This document shows, piece after piece, positions 13,866-19,017 of a stretch of 20,292 nt of DNA. Numbering within the stretch: the stretch's first letter is position 1; each line of letters starts with the position of its first letter. The stretch covers positions 1 through 20,292 of the forward strand of contig QOAM01000107.1 of NCBI GenBank assembly GCA_003978075.1. The letters are read 5' to 3'. The position numbers and the translations under genes were made by a program. Under the pieces are notes generated by a model, which saw nothing but the letters and a program-made list of their open reading frames with translations, did no database searches and had not been told where the DNA came from. The DNA is from Thermodesulfatator sp. Lineage in GTDB: Bacteria; Desulfobacterota; Thermodesulfobacteria; Thermodesulfobacteriales; Thermodesulfobacteriaceae.

Positions 13866-14642
13866 TCAGGACCCCGGGAAACGGTGGCTCAGGAAAGTTT
13901 CCAGACGGGAGCGGCTGAGGGAGATCCGAGGAAAATAAGGAGGAAGCGGGGCCCATAGGAATAGCAGACCTCCTCCTAACGGATGTCTCAAGGCCAATGC
14001 CAAGGCATGCAGGAGGATAGCCCGGCCTTTATGCACCCTTCGGCGGGAACCGTAGCGGCGGTCTCCCACTACAGGATATCCCATATAGCTCAGTTGGGCC
14101 CGAAGCTGATGTTTGCGACCGGTCTCGGGGAAGAGGAGAAGGACGGTGTGGTTAAGCCCTCGGGATAGGGTTTCGAAGCCGGTCACCGCCTCGCGGAAGT
14201 CTTCTGCCGGTTTCTCTCGTACCAGGGTGCGTCCCTCTTTTTCGTCCCAGTGCAGGTAGTGCCGCAGGACCCCGGCCTCCAGGGGAAAACGCCCCTCTAC
14301 CACTGCTAGATAGGCCTTGCGCACAATCCCTTCCCGAAAGTCTCGGCAAAGCCTCCTCGCAGCCTTAGAGGTGCGGGCCAAGAGGACCACCCCAGAGGTT
14401 ACCCGGTCCAGCCGATGGACCAGGCCCAGATAGATCCCCCCGGGCTTGGCGTATTTTTCCCGAAGATAGGCCCGAACCTGGTCTAACAGGGTCTCATCCC
14501 GGGTACGATCCCCCTGGACCAGCATCCCTCCGGGCTTGGCCACCGCCAAGAGATGCCGATCTTCATAAAGGATCTCTAAAGATCTCGGAAAAAGTCCTCT
14601 TTTCCTTGGGGGCTGCGCCCCCCAATCCCCTTTCGCCTCCAA
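13866..14642 (-). CDS. RluA-family pseudouridine synthase
   Basis: This is a pseudouridine synthase of ~258 residues. It has LEILYEDRHLLAVAKPGGMLVQ, the catalytic motif HRLDRVTSGV with its nucleophilic Asp, and later ETGRKHQLRAQLSYMGYPVVGDRRYG, all classic RluA/RluC/RluD features. No S4 domain is present, so it is the compact RluA-like form that modifies U in 23S rRNA or tRNA; the target cannot be told. The ORF can start at GTG 14648, but GGGGG abuts that codon. TTG 14642 is five bases downstream and is preferred. About the first 20 residues (KGDWGAQPPRKRGLFPR) are encoded by the GC-hairpin repeat at 14584-14630 and are absent from typical family members. The divergent lapA promoter is 58 bp away. 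Confidence 0.88.
   Translation of the reverse strand: MEAKGDWGAQPPRKRGLFPRSLEILYEDRHLLAVAKPGGMLVQGDRTRDETLLDQVRAYLREKYAKPGGIYLGLVHRLDRVTSGVVLLARTSKAARRLCRDFREGIVRKAYLAVVEGRFPLEAGVLRHYLHWDEKEGRTLVREKPAEDFREAVTGFETLSRGLNHTVLLLFPETGRKHQLRAQLSYMGYPVVGDRRYGSRRRVHKGRAILLHALALALRHPLGGGLLFLWAPLPPYFPRISLSRSRLETFLSHRFPGS
14573..14630. repeat. Dispersed GC-hairpin repeat, copy A, with adjoining 12-mer
   Basis: The 12-mer TCTCTAAAGATC (14573-14584) is followed by CTCGGAAAAA, a pyrimidine-rich stretch and TTTCCTTGGGGGC, then a GGGGGC-TGC-GCCCCC hairpin (14608-14622) and AATCCCC. Over the first 29 bases from 14584, 24 match the complement of copy B (16627 downwards) with no gap. This copy lies wholly inside the 5' end of the RluA gene. 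Confidence 0.65.
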
Positions 14643-14666
14643 GTTCACCCCCTTTATTTTTTCAAA

Positions 14667-14688
14667 GACCTCTGCCTTTTCAGAGGTC
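14667..14688. repeat. Perfect hairpin between the rluA-like and lapA-like genes
   Basis: GACCTCTG (14667-14674) and CAGAGGTC (14681-14688) form an uninterrupted 8-bp stem with loop CCTTTT. On the minus strand it lies in the RluA-gene leader and is followed by TTTGAAAAAA. On the plus strand it ends 11 bp before the lapA -35. It could be a leader structure or a binding site shared by the divergent promoters. Confidence 0.6.
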
Positions 14689-14699
14689 CCCGTTCTAGC

Positions 14700-14728
14700 T
14701 TGACATAAGAAAGGCCTCCATCCATACT
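14700..14728 (+). promoter_or_regulatory. Strong sigma-70-type promoter of the lapA-like operon
   Basis: A perfect TTGACA (14700-14705), a 17-bp spacer and CATACT (14723-14728) make the best promoter in the window. The ATG of the next gene is at 14736, seven bases past the -10. Transcription would therefore start at or within a base or two of the start codon. Confidence 0.75.
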
Positions 14729-14735
14729 TTAGGCC

Positions 14736-15023
14736 ATGGAATTTTATCTTATTTTAGCCGCGCTCCTCGGGGTATTGATCGCCGCCTTTGCTATCCAGAA
14801 CGCGGCTCCAGTGGCGGTAAGGTTCCTGGTCTGGCAATTTGAAAGTTCTCTGGCGGTTATTGTGATTCTCTCTCTCCTGGCGGGAATGGTCCTCATCTTC
14901 CTCATTTCTCTTCCTGGACGCTTTAAACGGCGCAAAGAGCTTTACGATAAGAACCGGCGCATCAGCGAACTGGAAAAGCAGCTGGCCGAGCTAGAAAAGC
15001 GGCTCTCGGACAGAGGGGTATGA
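14736..15023 (+). CDS. LapA-domain (DUF1049) inner-membrane protein
   Basis: The 95-residue protein has two membrane helices (~residues 3-22 and ~40-62) separated by the loop NAAPVAVRFLVWQFESSL. It has a basic GRFKRRKELYDKNRR stretch and a short C-terminal coiled coil (ISELEKQLAELEKRL). 'A-x-x-N-x-x-P-V-x-V-x-F-L-x-W' followed by a second helix is diagnostic of the LapA/DUF1049 family, whose E. coli member (LapA/YciS) helps LapB control lipopolysaccharide synthesis. No LapB-like TPR gene follows here. No Shine-Dalgarno precedes the ATG and the promoter places the transcript start at the ATG, so a leaderless mRNA is likely. The stop overlaps the next ATG (ATGA). Confidence 0.88.
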   Translation: MEFYLILAALLGVLIAAFAIQNAAPVAVRFLVWQFESSLAVIVILSLLAGMVLIFLISLPGRFKRRKELYDKNRRISELEKQLAELEKRLSDRGV

Positions 15024-15784
15024 GCCTTCCTCCCACCTTGGTCCGCCCGGATTATGCTTACCCCCAGAAAAGAGAACTACTAGAGGCCCTTTACGCCTTT
15101 GTGGAAGAGGAAGCCCGCAAATACTCCTTTGTTTGCCGTCCAGGTTGTCACCACTGTTGCACCACCCATCTTTGGGTCACCACCTTAGAGGCCCGGTACC
15201 TCTTGGAGGACCTGCCCCAGGAGCTCGAAAAGGGCCTGTTTACCCTTTCTGATTATCCCCGTCCGGGGACCAGTCCTAACGCCATGGCCCTTTTTCTTAT
15301 GCGGGGGAAAAGCCCCCCGGAGGACAGGCCAGGGAAGGTGCGCACCTGTCCCCTCCTCACCCCAGAAGGACTCTGCGCGGTCTATCCCCGCCGCCCCCTT
15401 TCCTGTCGCGTAATGTTTTCACGTGTGCCCTGTGAAATCTCTGGGGAAGCCGAAGTACCTCCGGAGTTTCTGGGGCTAGCCAGCCTCCTTTTCCAGCTCG
15501 TAGAAGAGCTCGATGTAGGAGGTCTTTACGGACACCTAGTAGATGCCATCCGATTCTGGAGAGAGCTAGAGAAAGGGGTGGAGGAGGTCCCGGAGTGGCT
15601 GTTGGGCAACCGGGAGGCCCCGGATCTAGCCTATCTCCCGGAGGAGGACTCCTTGCGCGAGGCCCTGGTGCGGCTTTACCGTCGGAAGCTCTCCTCCGGG
15701 CAAACTTTCAAAGGACTGCTCGACCAGATTAAAGAAGAATTTGGACCCCGCGAGGCCCTTTCCTTTCTCGATGAAATCTTCTAA
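15020..15784 (+). CDS. YkgJ-family cysteine-cluster protein
   Basis: The 254-residue protein has two cysteine groups: C39, C43, C46, C47 (FVCRPGCHHCC) and C110, C119, C129 (C-P-L-L...G-L-C-A-V-Y-P-R-R-P-L-S-C-R), with C138 nearby. This is the Fe-S/Zn cluster arrangement of the YkgJ (CxxCxxCC, UPF0153) family. Its members are thought to carry a metal cluster, but the biochemical role is unknown. Residues ~150-254 are helical with no recognised motif and make it longer than the minimal ~120-residue family core. ATG 15020 overlaps the lapA-like stop by 4 nt; its own end overlaps the phosphatase by 14 nt. Confidence 0.85.
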   Translation: MSLPPTLVRPDYAYPQKRELLEALYAFVEEEARKYSFVCRPGCHHCCTTHLWVTTLEARYLLEDLPQELEKGLFTLSDYPRPGTSPNAMALFLMRGKSPPEDRPGKVRTCPLLTPEGLCAVYPRRPLSCRVMFSRVPCEISGEAEVPPEFLGLASLLFQLVEELDVGGLYGHLVDAIRFWRELEKGVEEVPEWLLGNREAPDLAYLPEEDSLREALVRLYRRKLSSGQTFKGLLDQIKEEFGPREALSFLDEIF

Positions 15785-16430
15785 GCCCCTCCTGGTCCTT
15801 CTTTTCCGCCACGAGGAGACGGTGAACCCTGAGGGCCGGCTTTACGGGCAGGAAGATGTCCCTCTTTCGGAGAAAGGGCGCCGGCGTACAGAGAAACTAG
15901 TAGAACGTCTAGCCTCTCTTTCGGTCTGTGCGGTTTACGGGAGCGACCTTTCCCGCTCGGCTTACGGGGCCCAGAGGCTGGCGGAGCTCACCGGAGCCCC
16001 CTTGCGCCTCACTCCTGCCCTGCGGGAAATAGACTTCGGGGCCTGGACCGGACGAACCCTCACCGAGCTCCTCCAAATACCGGAATTTCGCCGCCGCCTC
16101 TCCCATCCCGAGGCCCTGGCCCCTCCCGGAGGAGAGACTCTTGAGCAACTGGCCCATCGGGCCCTGGGGGTCCTCTCCGAGATCCGGAGGGATTTTCCCT
16201 CCGGGCTGGTGGTCGTCTTCGGACACGGCGGACTCAACCGGGCCCTCCTCTGCCGCCTTTTCGAAATCCCCCTCCAGCGCTTCTTTTCCTTGGAACAGCG
16301 CCCGGGAGCCGCCAACCTCTTGGTCTTTTACCCGGAGACTCCCCCGCTCCTGGCCCTCTTCAACGCACCCCCAAATTTGGACTTTAGCTCCTATCTTGAT
16401 TATTATGAGATGGAGGGCCGCAATCCCTAA
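15771..16430 (+). CDS. Histidine phosphatase superfamily protein (phosphoglycerate mutase-like)
   Basis: The protein has 219 residues. The phosphohistidine motif is LFRHEETVNPEGRLYGQEDVP near residue 14; the usual R-H-G is R-H-E here, which is uncommon. The remaining landmarks are normal: PLSEKGRRRTEKL, VYGSDLSRSAYGAQRLAE, EIDFGAWTGR, PGGETLEQLAHR, and the second catalytic His in VVFGHGGLNRALL. Small proteins of this type are cofactor-independent phosphatases such as alpha-ribazole phosphatase or broad sugar-phosphate phosphatases. Assignment is not possible without cobalamin neighbours. ATG 15771 is chosen over TTG 15741 because the fold starts right after it. It overlaps the YkgJ gene by 14 bp and closes that operon. 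Confidence 0.85.
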   Translation: MKSSKPLLVLLFRHEETVNPEGRLYGQEDVPLSEKGRRRTEKLVERLASLSVCAVYGSDLSRSAYGAQRLAELTGAPLRLTPALREIDFGAWTGRTLTELLQIPEFRRRLSHPEALAPPGGETLEQLAHRALGVLSEIRRDFPSGLVVVFGHGGLNRALLCRLFEIPLQRFFSLEQRPGAANLLVFYPETPPLLALFNAPPNLDFSSYLDYYEMEGRNP

Positions 16431-16441
16431 AAACTCAAAGG

Positions 16442-16540
16442 CCTGAGACCTCGAAGAGCCGAAAGTAAGTATCTCAGGAAGCAAAAGGGCCGGGAGATAG
16501 AGCCCTCAAGGGAAAGAGGAGTTTCTCTAGAGGTCTCAGG
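16442..16540. repeat. 99-bp region bounded by a perfect 11-bp inverted repeat
   Basis: CCTGAGACCTC (16442-16452) and GAGGTCTCAGG (16530-16540) are exact reverse complements, 77 bp apart. They start 12 bp after the phosphatase stop and end 31 bp before the kinase GTG. Inside are smaller stems: AGGGC (16486-16490) with GCCCT (16502-16506), and CCCT-CA-AGGG at 16503-16512. No target-site duplication or ORF is visible. It could be an RNA leader structure for the kinase operon, a processed spacer, or a miniature mobile repeat. Confidence 0.6.
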
Positions 16541-16570
16541 TTCTTAGAGGAAAAGCTAAGTTGCGCACTT

Positions 16571-17587
16571 GTGGGTAAAGGAGAAGGCGGGGGCAAAACC
16601 CCCAAGGAAAGGGTTATTTTTTCCGAGGTTTCGTCCATTCTTATCCACGACCTTAAGGAAGCCGCCGGTCTCTTTGAAGGAGAAAGGCCCCGGGCCTTGA
16701 ATCAGGCCTTTCGAGATCTTTTTGCCCTGGGCGAAAGAGATCTTACCCTTTCGGAGCTTTTGGCTCCGGTACCCGAGAGCCCCGGGCGCTTTGAGGCTCG
16801 GCGGCTTAGCCCTGCCGAGCCTCCTCTTCTTCTAAAGGGTCTGCGTTTGCCCCTTTCCAGGGGCCTTAGCCTGATCGTGGTATGGGAAAAGGAGGTACCA
16901 CATATTCCGACTGGAGAGACTGCCGCTGCTCTCGCTCGGGCCGCCAGCGAAATCGCCCACGAGCTCAACAATCCCCTGGGAGGCATCCTCCTTTACAGCA
17001 ATCTCCTGCGCGAGGATCTTCCTCGGCAAAGCCCCTTGCGGCAACATGTGGAAAAGATCGTCAAACTGGCCACCCGGGCCCGCATCATCGTCAAGACCCT
17101 CCTTAACTTCGGAGAGATGGAGGAAGGTCCTCGAGAGCCTGTAGAGATCAATACCCTCCTGCAAGAGATGTACGACCTTGTGGCTGACTACCGAGTGCTA
17201 CGGCATGTGAAAGCCGTCTGGCGTCTAAGTCCCCAACCCCTTTTTACTTGGGGGGTGCGCTCGCGGCTGGAACAAGTGGTCCTTAATCTTCTGATTAACG
17301 CCGGGGAGGCCCTTGAGGGACGGGGGGTGCTCTACCTGCGGAGCGGACAAAAAGGGACCCAGGTCTTTTTCGAGATTCAAGACACCGGTCCGGGGATTCC
17401 TCCGGAGGCCCTTCCACGGATCTTCGAGCCCTTTTTCACCACCAAACGCGGGGGCAAAGGCACGGGGCTTGGCCTGGCCATCTCCCAAAGTATAGTTAAA
17501 CAGCACGGAGGGCGCATCGAGGCCGAAAACGTCCCCGAAGGCGGGGCCCTTTTTCGGGTATGGTTGCCGAAGTGGGAAGGAAGATGA
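16571..17587 (+). CDS. Cytoplasmic sensor histidine kinase, NtrB-like
   Basis: The 338-residue protein has no membrane segment. A PAS-like N-terminal region (~20-110, with LNQAFRDLFALG) precedes HisKA, whose phospho-acceptor is H130 in ASEIAHELNNPLGGIL. The ATPase domain shows the N box (VVLNLLINAGEAL, N243), G1 (DTGPGIP), F box (FEPFFTTK) and G2 (GKGTGLGLAI). The H-E-L-N-N-P box is typical of NtrB-type kinases that pair with NtrC-type regulators, and such a gene follows with an ATGA overlap. The start is uncertain. GTG 16571 is the only common start before the PAS region, yet its nearest Shine-Dalgarno is ~20 nt away. The first ~19 codons coincide with GC-hairpin repeat copy B. The signal sensed is unknown. 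Confidence 0.9.
   Translation: MGKGEGGGKTPKERVIFSEVSSILIHDLKEAAGLFEGERPRALNQAFRDLFALGERDLTLSELLAPVPESPGRFEARRLSPAEPPLLLKGLRLPLSRGLSLIVVWEKEVPHIPTGETAAALARAASEIAHELNNPLGGILLYSNLLREDLPRQSPLRQHVEKIVKLATRARIIVKTLLNFGEMEEGPREPVEINTLLQEMYDLVADYRVLRHVKAVWRLSPQPLFTWGVRSRLEQVVLNLLINAGEALEGRGVLYLRSGQKGTQVFFEIQDTGPGIPPEALPRIFEPFFTTKRGGKGTGLGLAISQSIVKQHGGRIEAENVPEGGALFRVWLPKWEGR
16588..16627. repeat. Dispersed GC-hairpin repeat, copy B
   Basis: A GGGGG-CAAAA-CCCCC hairpin (16589-16603) is followed by AAGGAAAGGG and TTTTTTCCGAG. Read on the minus strand it matches copy A (14584-14612) at 24 of 29 positions without gaps, including CTCGGAAAAA and TTTCCTTGGGGG. It lies in the 5' codons of the histidine kinase gene. 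Confidence 0.62.
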
Positions 17588-18936
17588 GGGCCAAGGGGCG
17601 CGTAGTCATCATCGACGATGACGCTGGCATCAGGGACGCCGCCTTTCAGGTCCTCTCCCGTGAGGGCTACGAAGTGGAGATGGCTGGCACCGCAGAGGAG
17701 GCCCGTCGACTTATTAGGGATTACGAATTCGATGTCATCTTGCTGGATCTCAAGCTGCCGGGGGTGGAAGGGCTGGACCTCCTGCGAGAGATACGGGAGG
17801 AGGATCCCCAGGCCCAGGTAGTGGTGATCACCGCCTACGGTACGGTACAAGTAGCGGTTTCGGCCATGAAACTCGGGGCGGCGGATTTCCTGCAAAAGCC
17901 CTTCAGCCCTCAGGAATTGCGTTTGGCCGTGGCCCGGGCCTTGGAAAAAAAGCGTCTCACCCTGGAGAACATTTATCTCAAGCGGGCCCTGGCGGAAAAA
18001 GAAGGACAGGTGGAATTCATCGGAAAGAGTCCGGCCATCCGGCGGGTCCTGGAACAGGCAGAAATGGCCGCCCAGACCGACTCCACCGTCCTTCTCACCG
18101 GGGAATCCGGCACCGGCAAGGGCCTGTTGGCCCGCCTCATCCACCGCATGAGTCCCCGGGCCGAAGGTCCCTTCGTGGCCGTGGACTGCGGCACCTTGGT
18201 CTCCACCCTCTTCGAGTCGGAACTCTTTGGACATGTACGAGGGGCCTTTACCGGAGCCACCCACCACAAGATTGGCAAATTTGAACTGGCCAACGGGGGC
18301 ACCATCTTCTTCGACGAGATTGGCAACATCTCCCTGGATATTCAGGCCAAGCTCCTCAAGGCGGTGGAGGAAAAGGAGATTTCCCCCCTGGGCAGTCACC
18401 GCCTGGTGCGGGTGGACGTGCGCATCCTGGCGGCCACCAATAAAGATCTGCGCAAAGAGGTTCGGGAGGGACGCTTCCGAGAAGACCTTTACTTTCGTCT
18501 CAATGTGATCTCTATTCACCTCCCCCCTTTACGGGAGCGGCGGGAGGACATCCCTCTTCTGGCCCAATATTTTCTCCGGCGCTACGCCCAGAAGCACCGC
18601 AAACCGGTGGAGGCCTTGGCCCCGGAGGTCTTAGAGATCTTCCAACGTTATCCCTGGCCGGGGAACGTGCGTGAGCTGGAAAATACCATTGAGCGCCTGG
18701 TGGTCTTCGCTCGCAAGTCGGTGATCGGTCCGGAGGATCTCTACTTCGCAGGATTCGAAAGTCAGACCCCGGACCTCACCCTAGAGGAGGACCTTCCCCT
18801 AGAGGAGGTAGAAAAGCGCCATGTGCTGCGGGTCTTAAGGGCTTGCCAAGGTAATAAGACCTTAGCCGCCCAGAAGTTGGGTATAGACCGCAAGACCCTT
18901 CGGGAAAAGCTCAAGCGCTGGGGAGTGGGCCTTTAG
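17584..18936 (+). CDS. Sigma-54-dependent NtrC-family response regulator
   Basis: The 450-residue protein has the full three-domain plan. The receiver (~5-118) has the acidic pair D11-D12, phospho-acceptor D55 (VILLDLKLPG) and K105. The AAA+ domain (~143-375) has Walker A GESGTGK (173-179), the sigma-54-contacting loop GAFTGA (220-225), Walker B TIFFDEIG (~240-247) and RERREDIPLL. A Fis-type helix-turn-helix is at the C-terminus (ACQGNKTLAAQKLGIDRKTLREKLKRWG). An intact GAFTGA means it should activate sigma-54 RNA polymerase. An upstream GTG/ATG-type start at 17560 exists, but ATG 17584 follows GGAAGGAAG and overlaps the kinase stop as ATGA. I found no convincing -24/-12 sigma-54 promoter in the window, so targets are probably elsewhere. 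Confidence 0.95.
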   Translation: MRAKGRVVIIDDDAGIRDAAFQVLSREGYEVEMAGTAEEARRLIRDYEFDVILLDLKLPGVEGLDLLREIREEDPQAQVVVITAYGTVQVAVSAMKLGAADFLQKPFSPQELRLAVARALEKKRLTLENIYLKRALAEKEGQVEFIGKSPAIRRVLEQAEMAAQTDSTVLLTGESGTGKGLLARLIHRMSPRAEGPFVAVDCGTLVSTLFESELFGHVRGAFTGATHHKIGKFELANGGTIFFDEIGNISLDIQAKLLKAVEEKEISPLGSHRLVRVDVRILAATNKDLRKEVREGRFREDLYFRLNVISIHLPPLRERREDIPLLAQYFLRRYAQKHRKPVEALAPEVLEIFQRYPWPGNVRELENTIERLVVFARKSVIGPEDLYFAGFESQTPDLTLEEDLPLEEVEKRHVLRVLRACQGNKTLAAQKLGIDRKTLREKLKRWGVGL

Positions 18937-19017
18937 AGAGCTCTACGCAAGTCTTCCCGTGGGGGCTTTGCTCCCCACGCCCCCTTAACACCAAATTTAG
19001 TTTGTGACTCTCTAAAG
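18931..19017. repeat. Convergent 3' spacer with 10-bp inverted repeat around both stop codons, plus GC-hairpin copy C
   Basis: CTTTAGAGAG (18931-18940) and CTCTCTAAAG (19008-19017) are perfect inverted copies. Each contains the TAG of the gene ending there: the regulator on the plus strand and the WPLF-repeat gene on the minus strand. The space between holds a CGTGGGG...CCCCACG hairpin (18958-18979). The surrounding 18949-18986 resembles repeat copies A and B (AAGTC-T-TC...TGGGGGCT...CCCCCA-type layout). With no T-tract it is not a classic intrinsic terminator, although the large stem could separate the convergent transcripts. Confidence 0.6.

Noticed and set aside
13798..13956. N-terminal extension of the CooT frame to 13956
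   Set aside because: It overlaps the RluA gene and the cooT promoter, and the Met-Cys start at 13797 with a strong Shine-Dalgarno fits CooT, whose Cys2 is functional.
17377..18519. 380-codon open frame on the minus strand opposite the NtrC-type regulator and kinase
   Set aside because: It mirrors the codon structure of the real genes, has no motif, and lies antisense to unmistakable receiver, AAA+ and kinase motifs.
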